Assembly (NCBI GenBank): GCA_949987705.1
Contig: OX465281.1
Location: 106,690,266 to 106,754,265 of the forward strand
Direction: 5' to 3'
DNA from: Thereva unica
Lineage: Eukaryota > Arthropoda > Insecta > Diptera > Therevidae
DNA: 64,000 bases
Part shown: in pieces, positions 21,509-31,548 of the stretch
Numbering within the stretch: the stretch's first letter is position 1
Layout: every line of letters starts with the position of its first letter
Made by a program: the position numbers and the translations under genes
The notes under the pieces: model-generated
What the model was told of the DNA's origin: nothing
Seen by the model: the letters and a program-made list of their open reading frames with translations, nothing else
The model's database searches: none

Positions 21509-21553
21509 ATGGTCGCTAAAACAAATCATAACAACAAGAAAGGCATCCTGTAG

Positions 21554-23010
21554 ATGTGTGATTCAGAAGTAAAAATAAAAAAGGAAGAGGTTAAAACTGA
21601 AAGCGAAGGAAGCATAAATATGCAGTCAGTCAGCACAGCAGTCTCACCATCGTTTGAAAAACTGGACGGCAGCTCAAACTACATGGATTGGAAATACAGT
21701 ATGAAGATACATCTAATAAATTTTGATTTATGGGAATACGTGACTGGTGCTAAAATAAATGAAAAACAAGAATCTCGGGCACTTGTCGCCATTGTCTCTG
21801 GAGTGAAAACACACACTTTTACTGAAATTCGTGAAATGAAAACCGGAAAAGAAGTTTGGGATAGACTCAAAAAGGTGTATGAATCAGTAGGTTTCTCAAG
21901 GGTAGCATCGCTCATTGAATAAGCTAGTGGGAATTCGATACAATGAATGCAAGGATATGATGGATTACTTTTTTTTATGTGACAGACTAGAGGCTTAGGG
22001 AAAGTCCCTTTGTACTGTCGACAATCTATTTTATTCGTATAGAGTGCAATGTCGAACAGCAGCTCTAGCCGGAAGATAGACAGAAGAGAAGGAAGTAACT
22101 GTCACAACCTAGCCGCGATATTTGATTCCACCTACTCACAACCATTTCGCGACTCTGACATCGGGGCGTCGAGAACAACTCGCTGGAGTGTTCTGCCTCC
22201 TGAAACGAGTTGAATCTCATCAACCAACCGATGGCATGCGCTTGGTGGAGCGGGGAAGGACTAGGGAAGGCTATGACAGGGGAATCAGGAATGTAAAGAG
22301 GGAAGAAGAAAGAAGGAAAGTTAGGTGGGAAAGGCGAAGGACCGTGGCACCACCGGGATTTGAACCCGGGACCTCTGGGGATAGCAGTCAGGCGCCTTAC
22401 CTCTAGACTATCGAGGCCCCCAAACAAGAAAGTTAAATTTGCACAACAGCTCAAAGCAATTGATAATGAGATAAAGGACATTAATCATGGCCCTTGAAAA
22501 TTGTGGCGCCGACTTGACAACAGATCTAGTGAAGGAACGTTTATTATCAGAATCCTCGAGATTCAGTAACGGTGGCAACGAATCGGCATTGTCCACAATC
22601 ACTAAGTCCCAACCTCGAAAGAAAGTGTCAACGAATACGTTTCGCGGGAAATGTTTTAACTGTGACAAAATTGGTCATCGAGCCAAAGACTGCCGTAATG
22701 CAAGGAAGTATGTGAAAAGTACGGAAAAAGGACTTATAGTGAAATTACATCAAAGTACGGCTCTTGGAGTTGGAAAGTTCAACGTCAATGATTGGTACAT
22801 AGATTCAGGTGCATCAGTACATCTCACAGGACGGAAAGATTGGTTGACAAACGTTAAACAACTAAATAATGATGAAAAAGTAATCATCGCATCTGGGGAG
22901 AAAATTCAAATCACTGCCATAGGAGATACAAGTGTATTGCTTGATGTAAATGGAAAAATTATTAACACACCAATTCGAAATGTCAGATATGCTGCTCACT
23001 CTCTCTCTGT
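21554..23010 (+). pseudogene. Copia-type gag-protease, 3' truncated
   Basis: The ATG at 21554 starts a copia Gag (FEKLDGSSNYMDWKYSMKIH, the usual N-terminal block). The frame breaks near 21922 and is then split by SINE-B (21968-22421). Downstream, CFNCDKIGHRAKDC at about 22654 is the CCHC zinc knuckle, and WYIDSGASVHLTG at about 22795 the aspartic protease site. Similarity ends near NVRYA at 22990; integrase, RT and RNase H are missing. A stop also interrupts 22480-22490. Confidence 0.85.
21968..22421 (-). mobile_element. tRNA-derived SINE (SINE-B) in copia gag
   Basis: On the minus strand the head reads GGGGGCCTCGATAGTCTAGA (A box), then GGTCCCGGGTTCAAATCCCG (B box), a T/C-rich body, and an A-tail ending at 21968. 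It is about 454 bp. It is inserted in the gag of the copia relic. The A and B boxes are well kept. Confidence 0.9.
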
Positions 23011-23577
23011 CCACGGACTAGGACGGTCACGACTATAACAACTTTCAGTCTTTTTTTATGGTGAAAAAGTCTTTTAAAGTGTCCATTTTGTTTTTTTGTT
23101 TTACAAGTAAAGACAAACCTGGGTAGTCGGAACTGTTCCGGCGACACTGAAAATAAGAACCAAGTAAAAGGGGAATAAATAAATAAAACACTAATTTCTA
23201 TAATTTCTTGCACTTTATTACAAATCAACAAAACTACATAAATGAATACACAAAATTACAAAAACAAACACACAAATTACAAAGACATCACTACACAAAA
23301 GTAAAGACAAAAATTCATACCTGAAAATAAACAGATTAATCAAAAATTAAATCAAAAACACGTACCTATTTATAAACAACTCAGCAAATCCGTACCGATA
23401 AATATGCCAAAAAGCCGTCGGCAAATCCGCAAGTTCTATAAACAAAAAATTAATAAAAATACCAATAGATTCCACATAAAATTCTTACCTGTCAACCCTG
23501 AAGAAATGAACACAAAACTCCGCCTCGGTCATCCCCCACCGAATCTGCGTTAAAAAACCTAAAAATATAACTAAAAT
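23011..23577. other. AT-rich DNA, no gene seen
   Basis: A-rich on the plus strand with CACAAATTAC/ACAAAATTAC words repeated at 23250-23290. No coding motif recognised. It ends in the (TA)n tract. Confidence 0.4.
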
Positions 23578-23607
23578 TAATATATATATATATATGTATA
23601 TATATAA
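23578..23607. repeat. (TA)n tract, left flank of an R1-type LINE
   Basis: About 30 bp of alternating TA with one G. A similar tract follows the LINE's A-tail at 25985-26012. The LINE may have inserted into a (TA)n array, or this may be coincidence. Confidence 0.8.
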
Positions 23608-25791
23608 CCGTGCTTCAAATGTATGAAGTTCGGCCACATAGCGAAAAACTACAGCAGCAGCCAGGATAGAGGAAGAACTCAGAGAAATCGGAACCGTACG
23701 GATTTCGATGAACTCCTTCAGAGATATAAGGAAGCGAGGAAAAGGCTGAACAAGGCCATCGCTAGAAGTAAATCCGAGCACTTCAAAAGATTGTGCAGAG
23801 AAGCAGACTCGGACCCCTGGGGTGGAGCCTATAAAATGGTTATGTCAGCGGTCAAGGGCAAACGCTCTCCGCCGATCACCTGCCCCGCGCTGCTCCAGAG
23901 CATTGTGTACGTCTTGTTTCCACAGAACGTACGCGCCGCCGAACTACCCACCCTTCAGGTGGACCCAGAAGAGGTACCTGCGGTGACCGCAGATGAGATT
24001 CTGGAGGCTGCAAAAAAGGTAGCCATCAATAAGGCCCCTGGCATGGATGGCATACCAAATAAAGCGGCGAAGCTAGCAGCTTCAATAGCGCCAGACAGGT
24101 TCGCTGAAGTCTTCACAGCGTGCCTGAGAGAGGGGATCTTCCCGGAGCGATGGAAACAGCAGAAACTCGTGCTCCTACCGAAGCCGAACAAGCCTTTAGG
24201 GGACCCATCGTCCTACAGACCGATATGCCTCTTTAGTTGCATAGGCAAACTTTTCGAGCGGGTGATCTGTAACAGGATTCTCCCTAGCGTCGAAAGGGTA
24301 GGTGGCCTGTCGGACAAGCAATTTGGCTTCAGAAAGGCAAGGACGACTACTGATGCAATCAATATGGTGGTGGGCATAGCAAAAGCCGCCATAGAGAAGA
24401 ATCACTGCTGCGCACTGATAACCCTCGACGTAAAAAATGCTTTCAACTCAGCGAGGTGGAGCAAAATAGTTGAGGCGTTAATCAAGCTAGGCACACCTAA
24501 GTACCTAGTGCGTGTAGTGGCCGACTACCTGCAGGGTAGGTCGCTGCATTGTGATTCGGATGATGGTCCTAAAGTGTTCGGGACAACATGCGGTGTCCCG
24601 CAAGGTTCCGTCCTGGGCCCTCTCCTATGGATCGCAATGTACAATGATGTGTTGGGGCTTCGTCTTCCAAAAGAAGCAGTGGCGATCGGGTTCGCAGATG
24701 ATATCGGGGTAGTTGTCGAAGGAAAACACCCAGATGACATCGAACTGTATGCGAACGAAGCGATCTGGGAAATAAAAGCGTGGTAAGAACGCGCTGGGTT
24801 GAAGCTTGCTGAGCACAAAACTGAAGCAGTGGTGATCAGCAAACGGCGAAAGCCAGTATCCGTGAGGATCAAGGTAGGGGAACAGATCATCCACTCACAG
24901 CCCGCTCTAAGGTACCTGGGAGTGATGATCGATCGGAGGCTAAATTTCAAAGCGCACTTGGAGGGCACGGCAGACAAAGCTTCTGCGATTTGTGCAGCAC
25001 TCGCAAGAATGCTGCCCAATGTTGGGGGCCCTAGACCGAGTCGCCGCCTCCTCTTGGGGAGGGTGGTCAGCTCAGTCCTGTTATACGCAGCGCCAGTGTG
25101 GGCAGCAGCGTTAAACAGGACTGCAAATAGTAGAAAATGGAGGGCTGCATATAGGCTAAGTGCACTTCGCGCTTGCTGCGCGTACAGGACCACGTCCGAC
25201 GATGCGGCGTGCGTGATAGCGGGGATGATTCCTGTGGATATTCTGGCGAGGGAGGGCATGCGTCTCTATGACCCAGAATATGGTAGAGGACAGCCAAGAA
25301 GGGTACGGCGGCAGATTGCGCGCTGTGAGTCTTTAAGGGAATGGCAGGGGAAATGGGACGAGTCTGTTAAGGGTCGTTGGACCCACAGACTTGTCCCTAA
25401 CGTGGAAGTATGGGTTTCGAGGGAGCGTGGGGAAGTAAGTTACGACCTCACGCAGTTCCTGAGCGGACATGGGGGGTATAGGAAATACCTCCACCGATTC
25501 GGCCACGATGATTCACCGTTGTGTCCGGTATGCCCAGCGACGGAAGAAGACGCAGAGCACGTCTTCTTTGCCTGCTCGAGATACGCCGAGGAAAGGGCGG
25601 AATTAGAAGAAACGGCCCAGGCGCCACTAACGCCGGAAAACATCGTAGAGCATATGATGAGATCCGAGGAAATGTGGAAGAAAGTGGAAGAAACCCTGAA
25701 GGCCATTCACAGAAAGTTAAGGCAAGAAGAAGCCACAAGAAACAGAGAAAGGCGAAGAAATGCCGAGAGCAGTAGCAGCCCCTATGGGTAA
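23608..25791 (+). pseudogene. R1-type LINE reverse transcriptase with one stop
   Basis: The reading frame begins with CFKCMKFGHIAKNY, a CCHC knuckle from ORF1, and passes without a break into ORF2 downstream of the endonuclease. RT blocks follow: NKAPGMDGIPNKAAK, SYRPICLFSCIGKLFE, QFGFRKARTT, LDVKNAFNSARW, CGVPQGSVLGPLLW and GFADDIGVV (catalytic box). One in-frame TAA at 24784-24786 interrupts it, after which the same frame continues to the C-terminal zinc motif (CPVCPATEEDAEHVFFAC) and the stop near 25791. The endonuclease is wholly missing. It is inactive. Confidence 0.85.
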
Positions 25792-25976
25792 ACACTAGAG
25801 GGACACCTAAAGGGTCATGGTGGTGACGCCCGCCCGAAGTAATGCCTCGCGGCGGTTCCGGGCGGGGTAAGCGTCACACAAAGGGGTGGTGAGTTTATTC
25901 AGTAGGAGTCTGAAACTCGGTCTGAGTGCGGGAACCTCAGAAGTGTCTATGTAGAGTCTCACCATCCCCCGTAAAA

Positions 25977-25984
<8 letters not shown>
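23608..25984 (+). mobile_element. R1-clade LINE, 5' deleted copy (R1-A)
   Basis: The copy runs from an ORF1 zinc-knuckle remnant to a complete 3' UTR and A-tail (25972-25984). The 3' UTR shares long stretches with the element at 42165-46317 (GTCACA.AAAGGGGTGGTGAG, GTGTCTATGTA, CTCACCATCCC). Codon use is GC-rich compared with the surroundings. Confidence 0.85.

Positions 25985-26012
<28 letters not shown>
25985..26012. repeat. (TA)n tract between LINE and gypsy LTR
   Basis: About 28 bp of pure TA. The gypsy LTR starts directly within it; ATAT on both sides of the gypsy element is its target duplication. Confidence 0.9.
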
Positions 26013-26016
<4 letters not shown>

Positions 26017-26491
26017 ACGTTTTTACGGCCTAACGGATTCGTAGGATTAATTAAGGAATACACTTTTTAATAATCCACACAATAATTTATTTATCACAAA
26101 CCAAACACAATTTAAAAATAAACACAATTCTTAGAGTTCACTATAATCACTAACAAATTTAATATTTCGCACTATTCAATTCTAATTATCGCTTTTTATT
26201 TCACTACTTTTCACTGTTCTCACTTTAAAACACTTGTATCGCCTTTTTAATCAAAACTGACTCGATAGCGGCTGCCAGGCGCTTTTATATAGGCAGTTCT
26301 ACCTTTGTCTACTTTCTGGAACCTTCTCGAGTCCTTTTTCTCGAGCCTAGTGGTATGTTCTTAAGTTTCGACCAGCTTGAAGCTGTCTTCGCTTATTGCT
26401 CGTTAGTTTAGTACATAAATTCTTAGTTCAGACAACAACCGAAAATCGTTGATTCATCCTCTCGACAAACAGATGGCGTATAATCATCACA
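26013..26491 (-). repeat. Gypsy 3' LTR
   Basis: 479 bp, TG...CA. In element orientation it follows the purine tract. A TATATA-type box (complement near 26286) lies in the middle, consistent with a promoter within the LTR. Confidence 0.95.
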
Positions 26492-26504
26492 TTGCCCCCT
26501 TCTT
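26492..26504 (-). promoter_or_regulatory. Gypsy polypurine tract
   Basis: On the minus strand AAGAAGGGGGCAA directly precedes the 3' LTR. It primes plus-strand DNA synthesis in this class. It overlaps the last codon of the ORF. Confidence 0.75.
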
Positions 26505-29175
26505 AGGACTGTTCGTCCCGAACAGTTGTCCATCCTGGATCCGGCTGATGATATGGGCACAGCCTGTCTATGTGCACAATCTTCTTCTTTGCTTTGGGTC
26601 CTTGTTGAATCCTGTAGACCACATCGTTGATCCGTGTTAGGATTTTATAGGGCCCCTCCCACTGACGCTGAAGTTTCGGAGACTTGCCTTTCCGTCTTCG
26701 AGGGTTGAACAGCCAAACGAGGTCACCTTCCTGGAATCCGCTACTGTTCGCTCGGAGGTCGTACCTTGGTTTCATCCTATCACTGGCCGTCTTTGGATTC
26801 TCCCTTCCGATTTTCTCAACTGAGGTCCCAACGTTGTATTGTCGAGTTTCTTCTTTCGCTCTGACTCGAGGACCCTTACTGCCGGCACAAACTGCACATT
26901 TACGACACCAGTTCGTAACATCCTCCCGCATATGAAGCCAATAGAATCTCTCCTTTATTTTTGCCAGAGTTTTGTTGACTCCCAAATGTCCTCCTGACGG
27001 GTTATTATGACACTCCTCGAGAATATCTGTTATTCCAGCACGAGCGACCAGCACCTGCATTCGATGAGAGGTACCATCAGCTGTTTCCCATTTGCGCTTC
27101 AATACTCCTCCTTCGATATACAATGAATCCCATTGGGCCCAATAGCTCTTCAGAATTTCACTTCTCTCTGCGATGTCTTTCCATTTAGGCTTCTCCTCGT
27201 GTTCTTTCCATGACAAAATCGCAGATATGTCCGGGTCGTCGCGTTGCGCATCTCGAATTCCCTGGTCCTTGTATCTTATGCTTGGCTCAGCAGTCATCTT
27301 TTGACACTTTTCCTCAATACACCAACGATCTTTAAAAGCTGGTTCGCATGGTCGCCGGGACCGAGCAATATCCATTGGAATTCCCCTGTTGCGGTGTTTC
27401 ATCATCAATTCTCCAAGGTCCAATAGTATTCCGTGTGTTGTCATAAAGTCCAAACCAAGAATACACTCGTCTACTATGTCAGCTACCAGGAACGCATGTG
27501 TAAACTCAATGTCGCCAAGCACCACATCCATCATTGTCTCCCCATGTAATTTCACTGGCTGTCCTGTTACAGTTTTCAGGATGTACTGGTCTGCGTTTTT
27601 CAGCCACTTTCTACCGACCAAATCAGCCCTGATGACAGATCTTGAAGCACCTGTATCCACGGTAATTGTGTATTGTTCATCGCCAACTTTCCCCTCGATG
27701 ACAAGGCTGTTGTTGCCACGCTGCAGTTGGGTGATGTTGACGATAACATCAGGGGTCTCAATTTTCCCCACCAACTCCCTCCGGTCGCCTTTCTGCCGTT
27801 GTCCACATTTTCCACAGCATGTTGAGCCACTCCTACTCCCTGGCGATTCCACTCTCCTTCGCTTTCGGCAACTCCTTTGTAAATGGCCCGGCTCACCACA
27901 GTTCCAGCATCGTAGACGACGACGTACTTCCGAGGTGTTGACTCGATGGCAAATGTTCTCAGTCATATTGATTCCCCTGAGGTGGACCGTATTCCTTGTT
28001 GCTTGCTTCGCTGCCTCGTATGCCAGAGCATATGCCAAAACTTCGGCGGTAGTATTCTTCCCGGCCAATCTGGCTGCCATTTGTAGATCCCGGTCGGTAA
28101 AAGAGTTCAGGAAAGCCTCTCTTGCTACTTCGTTGATGTAGTCTTGGCCGAAGCTAGGATAAGCCAGATGCACTAACCTCTCGATATCGGCGCATAGTTG
28201 TTGTAAAGTTTCTCCTGGCTTTTGAAGTCGATTGCGAAGTTGAAGTCGATAAACCTCTTGCATGTGCTGATCACCGTAACGCATTTCCAGCGCTTGAACT
28301 AAGAACCCGTAGCTGTTGCGATGTTCTGCTGGTATTGACTGCAATATTTCTGCTGCTGTACCCCTTAGTGACAAAGTTAAGGCCATTGATTTTTCCTCCT
28401 CAGTCCAGAAATTACCTGCTGCTGCTGCTTCGAATTGAAGCTTGTAAGTAGGCCATGGGCTTTGTCCGTCGAAAGTTGGAGGTTGTAGTTTCCTAACTCC
28501 GATGACTTCGTGAGATGCCGTCGCTGGGTGGTGAATCTTTACTCTTTCCAGGTCGGCTCTGACCGATTCTAGTTCCATCTTCAACTTTTCATCATTTTCC
28601 CTCATGGAATTTTCGAGCTTCTCCAGATCATTCCTTACATTTTCTTTCATGTTATCCAGCTGGCTCCTCTGTTCTTCCATCGACTCTTTGAGCTCTGCTA
28701 ACGAGCGTTCATGAGCTATTGCCAACAATTTCTGTTCGTCTTTTAGCGCCATCACTTCCGTCTTGATCTCTGTTGTCGCTTCCTTCATCTCTGCTGATGC
28801 ACGTTCTTGCGCAGCTGATGACCGTTCTTGCGCTTCTTTCATCTCGGCTGTCACTTCCTTCATCTCTGCTGATGACCGTTCTTGCGCTTCTTTCATCTCG
28901 GCTGTCACTTCCTTCATCTCTGCTGATGACCGTTCTTGCGCTTCCTTCATCACCATCAATGTCTTAAAAAGTTCTGCAATACTCACTGTCGATTCTTCTG
29001 GTTCCGCTTCTACCTCGTCTTCAAAAATGTAGGTTTCAGGATCTTTTCCCTCGTTCACCATAGCTTCTCGAAGCAGCGCGGTTAAGGAACTTTTAGCACC
29101 CACCGTTGACAACGAGCGTTTACTTAGTTCTCTTTTCAACTCCACAGTACGCAAATCAACTAATTTTCGACCCAT
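26503..29175 (-). CDS. Gypsy Gag-protease fused to integrase remnants, 890 aa
   Basis: One open frame from the ATG at 29175. Residues 5-40 form a SAP-like DNA-binding motif (LRTVELKRELSKRSLSTVGA). Residues about 75-205 are a coiled coil containing an 18-residue tandem repeat. About 235-400 is a Ty3-type capsid, CWNCGEPGHLQRSC at about 425 is the zinc knuckle, and VDTGASRSV at about 505 the protease site. After about 590 RT and RNase H are absent. The integrase HHCC finger (GHLGVNKTL... CRKCAVC, about 730-770) follows, then the catalytic core is skipped and the frame resumes in the C-terminal domain (GDLVWLFNPRRRK). Both deletions keep frame. Gag and protease look intact. Confidence 0.9.
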   Translation of the reverse strand: MGRKLVDLRTVELKRELSKRSLSTVGAKSSLTALLREAMVNEGKDPETYIFEDEVEAEPEESTVSIAELFKTLMVMKEAQERSSAEMKEVTAEMKEAQERSSAEMKEVTAEMKEAQERSSAAQERASAEMKEATTEIKTEVMALKDEQKLLAIAHERSLAELKESMEEQRSQLDNMKENVRNDLEKLENSMRENDEKLKMELESVRADLERVKIHHPATASHEVIGVRKLQPPTFDGQSPWPTYKLQFEAAAAGNFWTEEEKSMALTLSLRGTAAEILQSIPAEHRNSYGFLVQALEMRYGDQHMQEVYRLQLRNRLQKPGETLQQLCADIERLVHLAYPSFGQDYINEVAREAFLNSFTDRDLQMAARLAGKNTTAEVLAYALAYEAAKQATRNTVHLRGINMTENICHRVNTSEVRRRLRCWNCGEPGHLQRSCRKRRRVESPGSRSGSTCCGKCGQRQKGDRRELVGKIETPDVIVNITQLQRGNNSLVIEGKVGDEQYTITVDTGASRSVIRADLVGRKWLKNADQYILKTVTGQPVKLHGETMMDVVLGDIEFTHAFLVADIVDECILGLDFMTTHGILLDLGELMMKHRNRGIPMDIARSRRPCEPAFKDRWCIEEKCQKMTAEPSIRYKDQGIRDAQRDDPDISAILSWKEHEEKPKWKDIAERSEILKSYWAQWDSLYIEGGVLKRKWETADGTSHRMQVLVARAGITDILEECHNNPSGGHLGVNKTLAKIKERFYWLHMREDVTNWCRKCAVCAGSKGPRVRAKEETRQYNVGTSVEKIGRENPKTASDRMKPRYDLRANSSGFQEGDLVWLFNPRRRKGKSPKLQRQWEGPYKILTRINDVVYRIQQGPKAKKKIVHIDRLCPYHQPDPGWTTVRDEQS
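28800..28950 (-). repeat. 54-bp tandem repeat in gypsy gag
   Basis: Nearly three copies of a 54-bp unit; each encodes the 18-residue coiled-coil block AEMKEAQERSSAEMKEVT. The copies are almost identical, so the expansion is recent and could vary in number between copies. Confidence 0.9.
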
Positions 29176-29268
29176 TTTATTAATAAGTCCTTATTTCTCA
29201 CGCACAAAATTTAAATTCCAGTCACAATTATTATTCAAGTTCACCGATTTCACTTATCTCTTAATTAA

Positions 29269-29285
29269 TCCCACTTCTGACACCA
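29269..29285 (-). promoter_or_regulatory. Gypsy primer-binding site, tRNA-Leu
   Basis: TGGTGTCAGAAGTGGGA on the minus strand, two bases inside the 5' LTR, is complementary to the 3' end of a tRNA-Leu including CCA. Confidence 0.8.
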
Positions 29286-29287
29286 AT

Positions 29288-29763
29288 TGTTACGTTTTTA
29301 CGGCCTAACGGATTCGTAGGATTAATTAAGGAATACACTTTTTAATAATCCACACAATAATTTATTTATCACAAACCAAACACAATTTAAAAATAAACAC
29401 AATTCTTAGAGTTCACTATAATCACTAACAAATTTAATATTTCGCACTATTCAATTCTAATTATCGCTTTTTATTTCACTACTTTTCACTGTTCTCACTT
29501 TAAAACACTTGTATCGCCTTTTTAATCAAAACTGACTCGATAGCGGCTGCCAGGCGCTTTTATATAGGCAGTTCTACCTTTGTCTACTTTCTGGAACCTT
29601 CTCGAGTCCTTTTTCTCGAGCCTAGTGGTATGTTCTTAAGTTTCGACCAGCTTGAAGCTGTCTTCGCTTATTGCTCGTTAGTTTAGTACATAAATTCTTA
29701 GTTCAGACAACAACCGAAAATCGTTGATTCATCCTCTCGACAAACAGATGGCGTATAATCATC

Positions 29764-29766
<3 letters not shown>
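29288..29766 (-). repeat. Gypsy 5' LTR
   Basis: 479 bp, same sequence as 26013-26491 as far as can be read by eye. In element orientation this is the promoter copy. Confidence 0.95.

Positions 29767-29809
<43 letters not shown>
29767..29809. repeat. (TA)n tract, 42 bp
   Basis: Right flank of the gypsy element, continuing the array interrupted at 26013. Confidence 0.9.
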
Positions 29810-29812
<3 letters not shown>

Positions 29813-30060
29813 AAACAAAGATAAAAATACTTACCCCATTTGACAGCCGTAAGATAAACAAGAACAGCTGATCGGACATCGCACGCAGATCTAGTACATA
29901 AACACGAAATTATGTACTTCGAGAACGAAGCCCCCTACTACAGAATAGCCTCAACCATTATTCAAGGAGAAATAAATACCGACGCACAGACGGCGTTAAA
30001 TCAGATTGCTTTTAATCTTTCTAGAGTCTTGAACTAGAAGATAAAATCTGTATTGAGGTT
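29810..30060. other. Possibly outer part of the BEL-1 5' LTR
   Basis: AAATAAATACCGACGCACAG at about 29971 resembles AAATAAATACCGACAGACGG at about 62092, which lies upstream of the second copy of this BEL family. The stretch may be LTR or leader DNA of BEL-1, split by the PIF/Harbinger insertion that follows. No gene is seen. Confidence 0.35.
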
Positions 30061-30262
30061 TTAAGCTATGTATGCTGTTCCTAAGTACGGCTGTCAAGTA
30101 AAATGCTCTTATTATTTCTTGACCCCGGTACAGAAATTTCGACAAGTAATGCGTTGATTTTTTTCATTGTTCAAAATTGACATTTGACATCATTGCGGGA
30201 ATTTTTTTTGAGTATTATAAAATATGTAAATAAAATTTTTCGAGTAAATATATTTATTGCAG

Positions 30263-30488
30263 CGCTAATTTTGCCGATAGGATTGATACAACAACAGGAA
30301 ATATTATTGAAGGAGAATGGAGGGAAAAAATAAATCAAATGCAAGACAGTCTGTATCAATCATCTCTCCCATCTTGTGTCGGAAGAAATACAAATATAGG
30401 AAAATACGTGAGAGTTGTTTTAAGAGACTACGTCGTGTCTTCCCTTGGTTCTGTACCTTGGCAAAGAAGAGCTGTAAACTTAGAATAA
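30263..30488 (+). pseudogene. Harbinger transposase, last exon
   Basis: After an acceptor (TTTATTGCAG, ending 30262) the frame encodes about 74 residues ending in LPSCVGRNTNIGKYVRVVLR and SSLGSVPWQRRAVNLE before the TAA at 30486-30488. The GSVPWQ ending is typical of PIF/Harbinger DDE transposases. The catalytic part and all earlier exons are absent between the TIR and this exon, so the enzyme is lost. Confidence 0.75.
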
Positions 30489-30559
30489 ATTTAAAATAAA
30501 AACGAAAAAACTAAATTCAAATTTTTATTTATAAAACGAAATTATAATTCATTTGTTAT

Positions 30560-31064
30560 TTAATTCCTTTCTTTTATTGTGTAGATAGGTAAATATGCCA
30601 TTGCGGACCATAAATCGGAGTCCATAGCACAATCATCGTCTACCAATGAAGGCTCCAACAGAGGATCGCCACCATCATCTCCCGACTTCGTCTTTGGCCT
30701 TTGCTTAGTCCGATAGCGGTAGCCCTCTCTTAGATAGGTCCATGCGGACTTATACTCCTCTACTGAAAATGAAACGTAAAAATAATTGCGTTAAGAAATC
30801 ACGAATAAACTTACTTGGCCTATTGAAAACTTCATCAATACTTCTCCATGCACTTTGCAGTACGTTGGAGTTGCAGTCATCTTTGTGGGATAACTCCCAA
30901 ATCGCTTCATGTTTTTTCACTTCGTTTGCCAACAATTGCAACTCCACCGTACTGAAGGATTCAATTCTGCTTTTCTTTTCTTTGTGAGTGTTGCTTTCTT
31001 CTTTTTTTTTTGGCGTGCTTCGTGCCACAAAATCTGAAAACAACTGCACCTCGTATTCTTCCAT
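30560..31064 (-). CDS. MADF/Myb-like protein of PIF/Harbinger, two exons
   Basis: Exon 1 runs from the ATG at 31064 to 30815, exon 2 from 30762 to the TAA at 30560-30562. The 52-nt intron has GTAAGT and TTTTCAG borders. The spliced frame gives 150 residues: an N-terminal Lys/Ser-rich part, then QLLANEVKKHEAIWELSHK and NVLQSAWRSIDEVFN, continuing across the splice into EEYKSAWTYLREGYRYR, the three helices of a MADF/SANT-like domain. In this superfamily such a protein helps the transposase reach the nucleus and bind the ends. No break is visible, in contrast to the transposase. Confidence 0.75.
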
Positions 31065-31548
31065 TCTGGAAAAAATACAATAAAAGAGCAGAGGAGTACA
31101 CAGAAATCCGTATATAGTTTTTTTCGGTGTTGGATCAAATTCAAAAACTCCCTCCGCACAATAAAAAAAGGAATTTTCTCAAAAACCAAATTCGTCACGA
31201 TTTTAATTTAAAACAATTCAAAAATTCCACACTAAAATAATCACTTCAAATAATAATCACGTTAGTGAATACGCCAAATCTACTTTCCGTTCAATCTTGG
31301 AATGTCAATTTCGGTCAAGAAAATATGGTCTTTCCAATTTTTTCTTAACCGCCTTAGGAAAAGGATCCATCTATGTGTCAGAATAGTACTAGCATTTTTC
31401 TTGAGCGAACAGCGTACTAGGTACAGAAATTCTTGAGCAAAAATTCCTATAGCATTTCTTGACCGATTACTTAGGCGTTTTTTACATACACTTTATATGG
31501 GGAACATTTTCTTGACCGCCGTACTTAGGAACAGCATACATAGCTTTA

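Larger units (their letters stand above)
26013..29766 (-). mobile_element. Gypsy-type LTR retrotransposon, deleted but in frame
   Basis: Two 479-bp LTRs (26013-26491 and 29288-29766) bound a 2.8-kb interior on the minus strand. Each LTR starts TGTTACG and ends ATCATCACA. I see no difference between them, so the insertion is very recent. ATAT flanks both ends within (TA)n, as with the fly elements 17.6 and 297. A tRNA-Leu primer site and a purine tract are in place. RT, RNase H and the integrase core are missing, so the element depends on others for movement. Confidence 0.95.
30064..31545. mobile_element. PIF/Harbinger transposon, 1,482 bp, TTA duplication
   Basis: The ends are 35-bp inverted repeats with one mismatch, starting AGCTATGTATGCTGTTCCTA. 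TTA lies at 30061-30063 and 31546-31548. TTTCTTGA words recur in the subterminal regions. Two genes typical of the superfamily point towards each other: a transposase remnant (+) and a MADF gene (-). Confidence 0.9.

Noticed and set aside
22122..22406. Open frames reading RDSNPGPLG or GFEPGTS (also 47316-47528, 48510-48698)
   Set aside because: They are translations of the SINE head (the B box) and body, a well-known artefact, not proteins.
24525..25259. Long minus-strand frames opposite the R1 RT (also 36304-36873 and 27389-28141 opposite gypsy)
   Set aside because: They are shadows of the coding strand with no domain of their own.
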